A stretch of 64,000 nucleotides of DNA from NCBI RefSeq assembly GCF_014873535.1, contig NZ_JADBEF010000001.1, positions 3,596,001 through 3,660,000 of the forward strand, given 5' to 3'. The DNA is from Nonomuraea africana. Its GTDB lineage: Bacteria; Actinomycetota; Actinomycetes; Streptosporangiales; Streptosporangiaceae. The notes under the pieces were generated by a model. The model was not told where the DNA came from. It searched no databases and saw only the letters and a program-made list of their open reading frames with translations. Shown here piece after piece: positions 23,132-32,026 of this stretch (position 1 is its first letter; each line of letters begins with the position of its first letter). Position numbers and translations under genes: made by a program.

Positions 23132-23979
23132 AGGTCCTGGCCCTGCGGGGGCTCGGGCTCGGAGACCTGCTGACGGCGGTGCCCGCGCTGCGCGCGCTGC
23201 GGCGCGCCTACCCGGGGCACCGGCTCGTGCTGGCCGGTCCCTCGGCGCCGGCCGCGCTCCTGCCGGTCGACGAGGTGATCGAGATGCGGGGACCGGGCCC
23301 GGTCCCCCGCCGGGGGCCCGACGTCGCCGTCAACCTGCACGGCAAGGGGCCGCAGAGCACCGCGGCGCTGCGCGCCACCGGGCCCGGCACGCTGCTGACC
23401 CACGGGGGTGACGGCCCGCCGTGGCGCGACGACGTGCACGAGGTGCGCCGCTGGTGCGACCTGCTCGAGTGGTACGGCGTGCCCGCCGACCCCGACGACC
23501 TGTACCTCGGGGAGGGCGACCGCAGCGGACCCGTGGTCGTGCACCCCGGCGCCGCCTACCCGTCGAGAAGATGGCCGCCGGAGCGGTACGCCGCGCTGGT
23601 CGCCTACCTCAGGGGCAGGGGACACGAGGTGGTCGTCACGGGGAGCGCGGCCGAGTGGGAGCTGGCCGTACGGGTGGCGGGCCTGAGCGGCGCGAGGGTG
23701 CTGGCGGGCCGGACGGACCTGCCGGCCCTCGCCGAGCTGGTCCGCGACGCCCGCCTGGTGATCTGCGGCGACACCGGCGTCGCGCACCTGGCCAGCGCCT
23801 ACCGCACGCCGTCAGTCCTGCTGTTCGGCCCCGTCTCCCCCGAGCTGTGGGGGCCGCCGAAGCAGGGACCGCACACCGTGCTCTGGAAGGGCGACACAGG
23901 GGATCCGCACGGAACCGTGCCGGATCCGGGACTGCTGAGAATCAACGTCGACGAAGTGATCGAGGCGATGTCGCTATGA
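23122..23979 (+). CDS. Glycosyltransferase family 9 (heptosyltransferase-like), copy 2
   Basis: A 285-residue GT9 protein, shorter than copy 1. LRGLGLGDLLTAVPALRAL is the N-terminal motif, VVVHPGAAYPSRRWPPERYA the central loop, and ICGDTGVAHLASAYRTPSVL with FGPVSPELWGPP the donor-binding end. The GTG start at 23122 lies 10 bases inside the SDR gene. Two different GT9 genes suggest at least two heptose (or heptose-like) additions to the glycan. Confidence 0.9.
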   Translation: MALEVLALRGLGLGDLLTAVPALRALRRAYPGHRLVLAGPSAPAALLPVDEVIEMRGPGPVPRRGPDVAVNLHGKGPQSTAALRATGPGTLLTHGGDGPPWRDDVHEVRRWCDLLEWYGVPADPDDLYLGEGDRSGPVVVHPGAAYPSRRWPPERYAALVAYLRGRGHEVVVTGSAAEWELAVRVAGLSGARVLAGRTDLPALAELVRDARLVICGDTGVAHLASAYRTPSVLLFGPVSPELWGPPKQGPHTVLWKGDTGDPHGTVPDPGLLRINVDEVIEAMSL

Positions 23980-24974
23980 AGGTCGCTATGAGAGCTGTGG
24001 TGACGGGTGGGGCCGGCTTCCTCGGTTCCTACCTCTGCGAGAGGCTGCTGGAGAGGGGGGCCGAGGTCATCTGCATGGACAGCTTCCTCACCGGCTCCCC
24101 CCGCAACCTGGAACATCTGCTGGGCAGGCCGGGCCTGGAGATCGTCGAGTGCGACCTGACCTGCTTCGTGCACGTGCCCGGCGAGGTCGACCTGGTGCTG
24201 CACTTCGCCTCGGCCGCCTCCCCCGCCGACTACCTCGCCCATCCGATCGAGACGCTCAAGGTCGGCAGCCTCGGCACGCTGCACGCGCTCGGCCTGGCCA
24301 AGGAGAAGGGCGCCAGGTTCGTGCTGGCCTCCACCAGCGAGGTGTACGGCGACCCGCTCGAACACCCGCAGCGGGAGAGCTACTGGGGCAACGTCAACCC
24401 CGTCGGCCCGCGCAGCGTCTACGACGAGGCCAAGCGCTTCGCCGAGTCGCTGACCACGGCCTACCGCAACGCCCACGGCATCGACACCGGCATCGTGCGG
24501 ATCTTCAACACGTACGGCCCGCGCATGCGCCCCTTCGACGGCAGGGCGATCCCCACCTTCATCAGGCAGGCGCTGTCCGGCGAGCCGATGACGGTGACCG
24601 GCGACGGGACGCAGACCCGCTCCATCTGCTACGTGGACGACACCGTCGAGGGCGTCCTGCGCATGGCGGACAGCGACTTCGCCGGCCCCGTCAACATCGG
24701 CAACCCGGACGAGCTGACCATGGTCGAGCTCGCCGAGCTGATCCGCGAGCTGGCCGGCTCCAGCTCGCCCATCGAGTTCATCGACAGGCCCGTCGACGAC
24801 CCCAGGGTCCGGCGGCCTGACACCACCCTGGCGGCCGCCAAGCTGGGCTGGCGGCCGCGGGTCGGGGCCGAGGACGGGCTGCGCCGTACGGTCGAGTGGT
24901 TCTCACAGCTCGATGCGCTTGAGGGGTTCGGTGGCGGGGCCCTGCAGGATCGAACCGTCCAGCGCGAAGCGTGA
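23976..24974 (+). CDS. NAD-dependent epimerase/dehydratase, UDP-glucuronate decarboxylase-like
   Basis: A 332-residue extended SDR. VVTGGAGFLGSYLCERLLE binds NAD, and the active site is STSEVYGDP with SVYDEAKRFAESL (Y-x3-K). HFASAASPADYLAHPIETLK and GPRMRPFDGRAIPTFIRQAL closely follow UDP-xylose synthase (UXS) family sequences, more so than HldD or GalE. The locus may therefore also make UDP-xylose or a related pentose donor. The ATG at 23976 overlaps the GT9 stop; an ATG at 23988 is an alternative. The 3' end overlaps the convergent Rieske oxidoreductase gene by 72 bases. Confidence 0.87.
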   Translation: MKVAMRAVVTGGAGFLGSYLCERLLERGAEVICMDSFLTGSPRNLEHLLGRPGLEIVECDLTCFVHVPGEVDLVLHFASAASPADYLAHPIETLKVGSLGTLHALGLAKEKGARFVLASTSEVYGDPLEHPQRESYWGNVNPVGPRSVYDEAKRFAESLTTAYRNAHGIDTGIVRIFNTYGPRMRPFDGRAIPTFIRQALSGEPMTVTGDGTQTRSICYVDDTVEGVLRMADSDFAGPVNIGNPDELTMVELAELIRELAGSSSPIEFIDRPVDDPRVRRPDTTLAAAKLGWRPRVGAEDGLRRTVEWFSQLDALEGFGGGALQDRTVQREA

Positions 24975-26390
24975 GCCGTGGCAGGGGCACTCCCAGGTCC
25001 GCTCGGCGTCGTTGAAGGCGACCACGCAGCCCATGTGGCTGCACAGCGCCGACACCGCGTGGACCTGGCCGTCGGCGTCGCGGTAGGCGGCGCAGCGCTC
25101 GCCCGCCACCTTCACCACCGCCGCCTGGCCCGGCAGGAGCCCTTCGAGGTCGTCGCGCCCGCCTGAGCCGAACCGGTCGCCGACGAAGTGGGCGGCGACC
25201 GAGGCCTGGGCCTTCAGCAGCGGGCCCGCCTCGCGCAGCGGATGCACCCTGCGGGGGTCGTACAGCGCCGCCCACGGCCGGTCCTTCCCGGTGATCAGGG
25301 CGGCGAGCAGCAGTCCGGCCATGACGCCGTTGCTCATGCCCCAGCCGCCGAAGCCGGTGGCGACGTAGGCGTGGCGGGCCCCCACGTGCAGCGGTCCCAC
25401 GAAGGGCAGGCCGTCAGTGGTGTCGTTGTCCTGCGCGGCCCACCGGTAGACGGGCTCGACGCCGAAGCGCTCGGTCATCCACGCCGCCAGCCGGTCCAGG
25501 CGGGCGCCCACCGAGCCCTCTCCAGGGCGGTACTTCTCGCCCGTCACCAGCAGCAGGCGCCGCCCGTCCTCGAGGGGGGCGGTCCTGACCGAGCGGGTGC
25601 CCTGCTCGGTGGTGATGAACGCGCCGCGCGGGTCGGCCGCCGCCTCGATGGGCGCGGCGACGACCAGCTCGCGGCGCGGCGTCATGCGGGCGAACAGCAG
25701 CGCCCTGTCGAAGACCGGGTAGTGGGTGGCGACCACGACGTCCTCGGCGGTGACGACGAGGCCCTCGGCGGTGATCACCCTGCCGGAGTCGAGCCGTACG
25801 GCGCGGGTGTGCTCGTAGATCTGCGCGCCGCGCGCGGTCAGCGCCTCGGCCAGCCCGAGCAGGTACTTGCGCGGGTGGAACTGGGCCTGCCCGCGCACCC
25901 GCACCGCGCCCACGACCGGGTACGGCAGCGCCGTCTCGGTGACGAACTCGGCGGCCAGCCCCGCCCGCCTGGCGGCCTCGACCTCGGCCCTGATCTTCTC
26001 GAGCCCCTCGACGGTCTCGGTGTAGGTGTGGGCGGCGACGCGTTCGAGCTCGCACTCGATGTCGAGTTCGGCGCAGGTGGTGGCCACGTGCTCGACCGCC
26101 TCGAGCTGGGAGCGGGCGTACAGCCCCCCGTCGGCCGCGCTCAGGCTGGAGTAGATCAGCGTGTGCAGCGCCGACAGCTTGGCCGTGGTGTGCCCCGTGA
26201 CGCCCTCGACGAGGCGGCCCGCCTCCAGCACCGCCACCGAGCGGCCCGCCTTGGCCAGCTCCCAGGCCGTGCTCAGGCCGGCGATCCCGCCGCCGAGCAC
26301 GGCCACGTCCACGCGGACGTCGCTGCTCAGCGGCGGGCGCGGCGGTTGCGCCGTACCGTCCATCCAGTACGACCCCGTGGTGTGCGCCAT
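24903..26390 (-). CDS. FAD-dependent oxidoreductase with C-terminal Rieske domain
   Basis: A 495-residue protein. Residues about 25-380 are a DAO-type FAD domain (VAVLGGGIAGLSTAWELAKA; GFGGWGMSNGVMAG near its end). The last 100 residues are a Rieske 2Fe-2S domain with CSHMGC and CPCHGSRF. Such DadA-Rieske fusions are widespread in actinobacteria and bacilli, and their substrates are mostly unknown. The ATG at 26390 shares one base with the stop of the CBS gene (TGATG), so the two are translated together. The 3' end overlaps the UXS-like gene. Confidence 0.9.
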   Translation of the reverse strand: MAHTTGSYWMDGTAQPPRPPLSSDVRVDVAVLGGGIAGLSTAWELAKAGRSVAVLEAGRLVEGVTGHTTAKLSALHTLIYSSLSAADGGLYARSQLEAVEHVATTCAELDIECELERVAAHTYTETVEGLEKIRAEVEAARRAGLAAEFVTETALPYPVVGAVRVRGQAQFHPRKYLLGLAEALTARGAQIYEHTRAVRLDSGRVITAEGLVVTAEDVVVATHYPVFDRALLFARMTPRRELVVAAPIEAAADPRGAFITTEQGTRSVRTAPLEDGRRLLLVTGEKYRPGEGSVGARLDRLAAWMTERFGVEPVYRWAAQDNDTTDGLPFVGPLHVGARHAYVATGFGGWGMSNGVMAGLLLAALITGKDRPWAALYDPRRVHPLREAGPLLKAQASVAAHFVGDRFGSGGRDDLEGLLPGQAAVVKVAGERCAAYRDADGQVHAVSALCSHMGCVVAFNDAERTWECPCHGSRFALDGSILQGPATEPLKRIEL

Positions 26391-26806
26391 CAGTCGGTGG
26401 TGAGGGCGTCGAGCAGGTCGCCGACAGTGGCGTCCGGCAGCGCCCTGGCCACCTCGGCGAGCGCGACGATGCCGACGAGCCGGTGCCCGTCGATCACGGG
26501 CAGGCGACGGACCTTGTGGGAGGCCATGGTGCGGAGGATCTCCCTGGCGTCGTGGTCGGCGCCGATGGTGACCGCCTCGCCCTGGGCCAGCTCGCCGGCC
26601 AGGCACGACTTGGGGTCCTTGCCCTTGGCGAGCACCTTCACCACGATGTCCCTGTCGGTGAGCATGCCCTTGAGCCTGTCGTCGTTGCCGCAGATGGGCA
26701 GCGAGCCGACGTCGAGCCTGGCCATCTTCTCCGCGGCCTCGCTGACGGACTCGTCGACGTTCACGCACTCGGGGTCGGGAGTCATGATCTCTCGTGCCGT
26801 GGTCAT
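26390..26806 (-). CDS. Two-CBS-domain protein
   Basis: A 138-residue protein made of a tandem CBS pair: AREIMTPDPECVNVDESVSE opens CBS1, with LKGMLTDRDIVVKVLA, and HKVRRLPVIDGHRLVGIV closes CBS2. Stand-alone CBS proteins bind adenine nucleotides and regulate partners. The start has a perfect AAGGAG site. It is coupled to the FAD/Rieske gene by a TGATG overlap, so it may sense energy state for that enzyme or simply be a stress-type CBS protein. Confidence 0.92.
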   Translation of the reverse strand: MTTAREIMTPDPECVNVDESVSEAAEKMARLDVGSLPICGNDDRLKGMLTDRDIVVKVLAKGKDPKSCLAGELAQGEAVTIGADHDAREILRTMASHKVRRLPVIDGHRLVGIVALAEVARALPDATVGDLLDALTTD

Positions 26807-26891
26807 CGTCTGTCTCCTTTCGTCGTTGCGCCCGCTGCCCACGGCAGGACGCCCGAAACGAGACGATGACGCGGCTCCCCCGCGCCGGCCG

Positions 26892-28127
26892 CTAGAGCGC
26901 GACCCCCAGCAGGGCGTCGGCCAGGTCGCGGACCAGGCCGGGAGCGCCGGGGTCTGATTCCGCGCCGGAACCGTCATCGGCCAGCGCCCTGGCCGCCCAC
27001 GCGTCGATCGCGGCCAGCGCGCCGGGGGCGTCGAGATCGGCCGACAGCCGCGCCCGCACCTCGGCCAGCACGTCACCCGCGGCCGGGCCGGACGGCAGCG
27101 CGACCGCCGCGCGCCAGCGATCGAGTCGCGCCTCGGCCCCCTGGAGCTGGTCGTCGGTGTACTCCCAGTCGGCGCGGTAGTGGTGGGCGAGCAGCACGAG
27201 CCTGATGGCCATCGGGTCGTGCTCGGCACGCAGCTTGGAGACGAACACCAGGTTGCCCCGCGACTTGGACATCTTCTCGCCGTCGAGACCCACCATGCCC
27301 GCGTGGGAGTAGAACTTGGCGAACGGCCACTCGCCGCTGGCGGCGTAACCCTCGGAGGCGCCGCACTCGTGGTGCGGGAAGATCAGGTCGGAGCCGCCGC
27401 CCGCGACGTCGAACCCGGCGCCGAGGTGGGCCAGGGCGATGGCGGTGCATTCGACGTGCCAGCCGGGCCTGCCGGGGCCGAAGCGGGAGGGCCAGGACGG
27501 CTCGCCGGGACGTTCGGCCCGCCACAGCAGCCAGTCGAGCGGGTCGCGCTTGCCCGCGCGGTCGGGGTCGCCGCCGCGCTCGCCGAACAGCGCCAGCATC
27601 TCCTCGCGGCCGTAGCCCGACACCTCGCCGAACTTGGGCGCGTCGGCGACGCTGAAGTAGACGTCGCCGTCGACGGAGTAGGTCAGCCCCTTGTCGGACA
27701 GGCTCTCGATCAGCTCCGCGACCTGGCCGATGGCCTCGGTCACGCCGACGTACTCGCGCGGGGGCAGGACGCGCAGCGCGCTCATGTCGACGCGGAACAG
27801 CTCGATCTCGCGCTCGGCGAGGTCCCGCCAGTCCTGGCCGGTCTGCTCGGCCCGCTCGAGCAGCGGGTCGTCGACGTCGGTGGCGTTCTGCGTGAAGTGC
27901 ACCTCGTGGCCGTTGTCGCGCCACACCCTGCCCACGAGGTCGAAGGCGAGGTAGGTGTTGGCGTGGCCCAGGTGCGTGGCGTCGTAGGGAGTGATGCCGC
28001 ACACGTACATCGTGGCGGTCGGCCCCGGCTCGGTGGGCCTGACCTGCCGCGCGGCGGTGTCGTACAGATGCAGGGGTACGGCGGCGCCGGGCAGGTTGGG
28101 AACACTGGGGGCAGACCACGATCGCAT
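26892..28127 (-). CDS. mshC: Cysteine:GlcN-inositol ligase of mycothiol synthesis
   Basis: A 411-residue cysteinyl-tRNA-synthetase-like ligase that joins cysteine to glucosaminyl-inositol in an ATP-dependent step of mycothiol biosynthesis. [14 protein letters not shown] is the typical MshC N-terminus. The zinc/ATP region shows [19 protein letters not shown] (HIGH variant HLGH), zinc ligands lie around WHVECTAIA, and EKMSKSRGN is the KMSKS loop. It is shorter than CysS and lacks the tRNA-binding C-terminal part. Last gene of a five-gene minus-strand cluster. Confidence 0.95.
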   Translation of the reverse strand: MRSWSAPSVPNLPGAAVPLHLYDTAARQVRPTEPGPTATMYVCGITPYDATHLGHANTYLAFDLVGRVWRDNGHEVHFTQNATDVDDPLLERAEQTGQDWRDLAEREIELFRVDMSALRVLPPREYVGVTEAIGQVAELIESLSDKGLTYSVDGDVYFSVADAPKFGEVSGYGREEMLALFGERGGDPDRAGKRDPLDWLLWRAERPGEPSWPSRFGPGRPGWHVECTAIALAHLGAGFDVAGGGSDLIFPHHECGASEGYAASGEWPFAKFYSHAGMVGLDGEKMSKSRGNLVFVSKLRAEHDPMAIRLVLLAHHYRADWEYTDDQLQGAEARLDRWRAAVALPSGPAAGDVLAEVRARLSADLDAPGALAAIDAWAARALADDGSGAESDPGAPGLVRDLADALLGVAL

Positions 28128-28136
28128 GCTTTGACC

Positions 28137-28793
28137 TTATCCGTCTCGGGAAACACCACGATCAACGCGGGGCACGGCCACCGCATTCCAGCTGGTGAGA
28201 TCGGAGAAGTCGTAGCCCACCCGGTCGCCGCCGAGCGTCAGCAGGGTGGCCGACAGCGAGGCGTGGCGGCGGCCGTCCGGCAGCTCGTGGCAGACCGTGG
28301 CCATGCCGACCAGGTCGTGCCAGTCGGGGGCGGCCGCGAAGACCGGGGCGAGGTTCCTGGAGTCGGCGCCGAGGCCGCCGTTGACGATGACGCTGGTGCC
28401 CTCGGGGACCACCGTCTCGATCGGGCGCCGGCCGTCCCACGACCACAGGCGCGCGCCCGCGCCGTCGGCGACCAGCAGGTGGAAGGGGTCATAGCGGGTC
28501 AGGTCGACCTCGGGCAGCGCGCCCGCCAGGACCGCGCGCAGCGGCAGGTCGCCGCGCGAGATCTTGGTGCGCTCGTCGGCCGCCTCGCCCCTGCCGTTGA
28601 GCAGCGCCGCCACGCGCCCCGCCGACGGCAGGACGGCCAGCCACGTGCCGCCCGCCTTGAGGTCGCGCCCGCCGACGACGCCCGGGTAGTCGGGCCAGTG
28701 CTCGCCGGGGCCCTCCCACGGCCGGTCGGCGAACTCGTCGCGGATGCCCAGCAGGGTCAGCGGCTCGCCGGTCCGCACGATCACGGTGCACAT
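28137..28793 (-). CDS. NRDE (TANGO2-like) family protein
   Basis: A 218-residue protein starting MCTVIVR, where Cys2 corresponds to the Ntn-like N-terminal nucleophile position of the NRDE family. The NRDE signature region reads LLGIRDEFADRPWEGPG, followed by GGTWLAVLPSAGRVAALLNGR. The biochemical role of NRDE proteins is unsettled. It is inserted between the SCO1664-type gene and mshC with spacings of only 2 and 9 bases, so it belongs to the mycothiol-associated operon. Confidence 0.85.
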   Translation of the reverse strand: MCTVIVRTGEPLTLLGIRDEFADRPWEGPGEHWPDYPGVVGGRDLKAGGTWLAVLPSAGRVAALLNGRGEAADERTKISRGDLPLRAVLAGALPEVDLTRYDPFHLLVADGAGARLWSWDGRRPIETVVPEGTSVIVNGGLGADSRNLAPVFAAAPDWHDLVGMATVCHELPDGRRHASLSATLLTLGGDRVGYDFSDLTSWNAVAVPRVDRGVSRDG

Positions 28794-28795
28794 GT

Positions 28796-29548
28796 CTAGA
28801 TCGGCGGCCAGGGGACCGCCGGCCAGTCCTCTGAGGGGTAGGGGTGCACGCCGGTGTCGAGCAGCCGCCTGACGCGGGTCCAGGTGGCCTCGACCTCGGC
28901 GAGGGTGAGCAGCTCGCGCAGGCGGCGGCCCAGCGCGCCCGACTCGAGCTCGCGCTCCAGCTTGGCCAGCACGCCGACGGCCTCGCGCGGCAGCGGCTTG
29001 CCGCGCCACTGCCACAGCACGGTGCGCAGCTTGTCGTCGGCGGCGAAGCAGACGCCGTGGTCGACGCCGTAGATGGTGGCGCCGTCGGGCAGGGGCAGCA
29101 GATGGCCGCCCTTGCGGTCGGCGTTGTTGACGATCGCGTCGAAGACGGCCATCCTCCGCAGCGCGGGGTGGCGGCTGCGGATCAGCGTCATCAGGTCGGT
29201 GTCCTGGTCGGTGTCGATCCACAGCTGGCACATGCCGGGGCCGAACGGGCCCTCGCGGTAGACCGTGGGCGGCACGATCTGCCAGCCGGTCGCCTTGGAG
29301 ACCTCGTAGGCGGCGATCTCGCGGGCGGCGAGTGTGCCGTCGGGGAAGTCCCACAGCGGGCGCTCGCCGCGCACCGGCTTGTAGACGCACGCCGCCGACC
29401 GATCCCCGAGCGTGACGCCGCAGTAGAGCGTCATGTTCGTCGCCTCGACCAGGCGGCCCGCCACCTCCAGTCGTCCGTCCCTGAGCAGCCCGAGGGCGGC
29501 TTCCTCGTCATAGCGGAGGTCTTCCAGCTCACGCTCCGGCACACTCAC
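28796..29548 (-). CDS. SCO1664 family protein, PI3/PI4-kinase-like fold
   Basis: A 250-residue protein of the SCO1664 family. It contains AACVYKPVRGERPLWDFP (a glycine-poor ATP loop with a conserved Lys), AIVNNADRKGGHLLP, which resembles the phosphatidylinositol-kinase catalytic loop, and YGVDHGVCFA, which resembles the DxG metal site. The family is known as a partner of DUF3090 and a phosphomutase-like protein near mshC in actinobacteria; its substrate is unknown. It overlaps DUF3090 by 4 bases (ATGA or GTGA type). Confidence 0.85.
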   Translation of the reverse strand: MSVPERELEDLRYDEEAALGLLRDGRLEVAGRLVEATNMTLYCGVTLGDRSAACVYKPVRGERPLWDFPDGTLAAREIAAYEVSKATGWQIVPPTVYREGPFGPGMCQLWIDTDQDTDLMTLIRSRHPALRRMAVFDAIVNNADRKGGHLLPLPDGATIYGVDHGVCFAADDKLRTVLWQWRGKPLPREAVGVLAKLERELESGALGRRLRELLTLAEVEATWTRVRRLLDTGVHPYPSEDWPAVPWPPI

Positions 29549-30093
29549 GAAGCGACCTCACCTCCGCGGTATCCGTTCAGGCGCACGCAGATGTGCCCCT
29601 CGGCGTCGAGTGGCTGACCACACAGCGGGCAGGGCGGACGGCCCGCCGCCACGATCTGCAGGGCGCGCTGGGAGAAGGCCCGCGCGGCCCCCGGGCTGAT
29701 GCGGACCCGCAGCATCGAGGGTTCGGGCGCCTCGAGATCCTCCTCGTCGGTGATCTCCTGGGCCTCGATGATCACCTGCGACGTGTCGGGATCCCACGCC
29801 AGGGCCATCGTGCCGACCCTGAAGTCCTCGGTGAGCGGCTGGTCGAGCGGCGCGTTGTCGGTGAGGTCGGGCGGCGCGACGGCCGGTACGTGAGCGGTGC
29901 CCCCGGTACGTCTCTGCACCTCGTCGAGCAGCTCTTCGAGCTTGCCCGCGAGCGCGGCGACCTGCAGCTTCTCCAGCGCGACGGTGGTCAGCCTGCCCGC
30001 GGCCCGCGCCTGCAGGAAGAAGATCCGTGCCCCCGGCTGCCCCAAGGCACCGGCCACGAACCTCTCTGGTGGGTCGTAGTCGAAGACCGGCAT
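29545..30093 (-). CDS. DUF3090 family protein
   Basis: A 182-residue protein beginning MPVFDYDPPERFVAGALGQ and RIFFLQARAAGRLTTVALEK, as in DUF3090 proteins. The C-terminus has CPLCGQPLDAEGHIC, a possible zinc knuckle. The family is restricted largely to actinobacteria, always near the SCO1664 and phosphomutase genes. Function is unknown. It lies 9 bases downstream of the phosphatase gene. Confidence 0.88.
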   Translation of the reverse strand: MPVFDYDPPERFVAGALGQPGARIFFLQARAAGRLTTVALEKLQVAALAGKLEELLDEVQRRTGGTAHVPAVAPPDLTDNAPLDQPLTEDFRVGTMALAWDPDTSQVIIEAQEITDEEDLEAPEPSMLRVRISPGAARAFSQRALQIVAAGRPPCPLCGQPLDAEGHICVRLNGYRGGEVAS

Positions 30094-30102
30094 AGCCCGA
30101 CC

Positions 30103-30789
30103 TTACGTGGTCCCGGGTCCGCCGCCGACGGCGGCATCGCTCCCGGTGATGTTTTCTCCCCCGTCTTTCTCCTCCGAACCCTCGGGAAGCCGCAATTCCC
30201 CCACATCGTTAAGCCTGAGCACAAAGGGACGCAGGGGGGTATATCGAATGATCGTTACAGACGCCGGATCAGCGGTTATGCGCTGAAACTGATCGAGGTG
30301 GAGCCCCAGCGCGTCCGCCACGACGGCCTTGATCACGTCTCCGTGCGTGCACACCAGGTAGACGCTTTTCTCCCCCAGGCGCTGGTTCCACGCCCGCACG
30401 GCGGCCACCGCGCGGTGCTGCATGTCGGCCAGCGCCTCGCCGCCGGGGAAGACGGCCGCGCTCGGGTGCGACTGGACGACCGGCCACAGCGGCTCCTTCG
30501 CCAGCTCGGTCAGCGGGCGGCCGGTCCACTCGCCGTAGCCGCACTCGCCGAACCGCTCGTCGGTCTCGATCTCGAGCCCTCTGCCCTCCGCGACCGCCTG
30601 GGCGGTCTCCTGGCAGCGTTCGAGCGGGCTGGAGACGATCGCGTCGAGCCGCACCTCCGCCAGACGCGTGGCCAGCGCCTTCGCCTGGGTCTCGCCCGCC
30701 TCGCTGAGGTGGACGCCGGGGGTCCAGCCGGCCAGCACCGGACCCGTCATAGCGGTGAGGCCGTGTCTGGCCAGGAGGATCGTCGTCAT
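30103..30789 (-). CDS. Histidine phosphatase superfamily protein (MSMEG_4193 type)
   Basis: A 228-residue histidine phosphatase. LLARHGLTAMTG holds the catalytic His (ARHG), SSPLERCQETAQA the second Arg, FGECGYGEWTG the acid, and VCTHGDVIKAVVADALG the second His. It matches the MSMEG_4193 family found next to DUF3090. The C-terminal 30 residues are a flexible Gly/Glu-rich tail. First gene of the mycothiol-associated operon; substrate unknown. Confidence 0.9.
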   Translation of the reverse strand: MTTILLARHGLTAMTGPVLAGWTPGVHLSEAGETQAKALATRLAEVRLDAIVSSPLERCQETAQAVAEGRGLEIETDERFGECGYGEWTGRPLTELAKEPLWPVVQSHPSAAVFPGGEALADMQHRAVAAVRAWNQRLGEKSVYLVCTHGDVIKAVVADALGLHLDQFQRITADPASVTIIRYTPLRPFVLRLNDVGELRLPEGSEEKDGGENITGSDAAVGGGPGTT

Positions 30790-30891
30790 GACGCCAAGTC
30801 TTGCAGGCGTCGATCACATTTCTTTGCCTGGGCGGGCGGTAGCCTGGCCAGATCCTTGGCCGTGATCGACAGACGGGAGCGCCTGAGCTTC

Positions 30892-31839
30892 ATGGAACAA
30901 CGCTATGTCGGTCGGAGCGGCCTTTCGGTGTCCCGGCTCGGTCTCGGCACGATGACATGGGGCAGGGACACCGACGCCGAGGACGCGGCCGTCCAGCTGC
31001 GTACCTTCGTCGAGGCGGGGGGGAACCTGATCGACACGGCCGACGTCTACACCGGCGGCGACGCCGAACGACTGCTCGGGCGGCTGCTCAGAGACTCCGT
31101 GCCGCGCTCGGAGGTGGTCATCTCCACCAAGGCCGTGCTGACGCCCGCCGCGCGGCGGCCGCGCGACGCCTCCAGGCGGCACCTCATCGCCGCCATCGAC
31201 GCCTCCCTGGCCAGGCTCGGCGTCGACTACGTCGACCTGTGGCAGCTGCACACCTACGACCCCGAGGTGCCGCTGGAGGAGACGCTCGCCGCGCTCGACG
31301 CCATCGTCTCCTCGGGACGGGCGGTCTACGCGGGCGTGTGCGACTACACCGGCTGGCAGCTGGCCGCGGCCGCGGTGGGCCAGCGGTCGGTGCAGGGCCG
31401 CATCCCGATCATCGCCGCGCAGGTGGAGTACTCCCTGCTGGCCCGCGACCCCGAGCGTGACGTGCTGCCGGCCGCCGAGCACGTCGGCGCGGGGGTGCTG
31501 GCCTGGTCGCCGCTCGGGCGCGGGGTGCTGACCGGCAAGTACCGCACGGGCATCCCCGCCGACTCCCGCGCCGCCACGCCGCACTTCGCCGACTTCGTCC
31601 GTCCCTACCTCGACGAGCGCAGCCGCAGGGTGGTCGAGTCCGTCACCACCGCGGCCGAGGGGCTCGGGGTCTCCCCGCTGTCGGTGGCGCTGTCATGGGT
31701 GCGCGACCAGCCCGGCGTCGCCGCCGCCATCGTGGGCGCCCGCACCCACGCGCAGCTCAGCGGGATCCTTCCGGCCGAGGACGTGGTCCTGCCGCGCGAG
31801 ATCCGCGAGGCCCTCGACGACGTCTCCTCCGTCGACTGA
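30892..31839 (+). CDS. Aldo/keto reductase
   Basis: A 315-residue AKR of the YajO/YghZ-like group. It opens with RYVGRSGLSVSRLGLGTMTW. The catalytic tetrad positions are visible in NLIDTADVYTGG (Asp, Tyr), VVISTKAV (Lys) and LWQLHTYDP (His). LAWSPLGRGVLTGKY follows later. It is a cytoplasmic NADPH-dependent carbonyl reductase with unknown substrate. It is divergent from the phosphatase gene, and TAGCCT at 30840-30845 is a possible -10 element. Confidence 0.9.
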   Translation: MEQRYVGRSGLSVSRLGLGTMTWGRDTDAEDAAVQLRTFVEAGGNLIDTADVYTGGDAERLLGRLLRDSVPRSEVVISTKAVLTPAARRPRDASRRHLIAAIDASLARLGVDYVDLWQLHTYDPEVPLEETLAALDAIVSSGRAVYAGVCDYTGWQLAAAAVGQRSVQGRIPIIAAQVEYSLLARDPERDVLPAAEHVGAGVLAWSPLGRGVLTGKYRTGIPADSRAATPHFADFVRPYLDERSRRVVESVTTAAEGLGVSPLSVALSWVRDQPGVAAAIVGARTHAQLSGILPAEDVVLPREIREALDDVSSVD

Positions 31840-32026
31840 CCGACCTCCGACGTGCGCCGCGATGATCAGTCTGAGTAGGCTTGCTTCCCTCCGCCGCCCG
31901 ACCGCGGCGAACCAGAACGAGATTCACCCTCGCGTATCACTAGTCGATATCGAATCGTAACTTTGCGTGGAAATCGGCTTCGACTCCACCAAGCTGGCCA
32001 CGGGCGATCGACACAGGAGGGGATAG

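Noticed and set aside
23976..24974. HldD, the ADP-heptose epimerase, as the identity of this gene
   Set aside because: The sequence follows UDP-xylose synthase-type stretches (PADYLAHPIETLK and STSEVYGDP); the heptose context alone is not enough.
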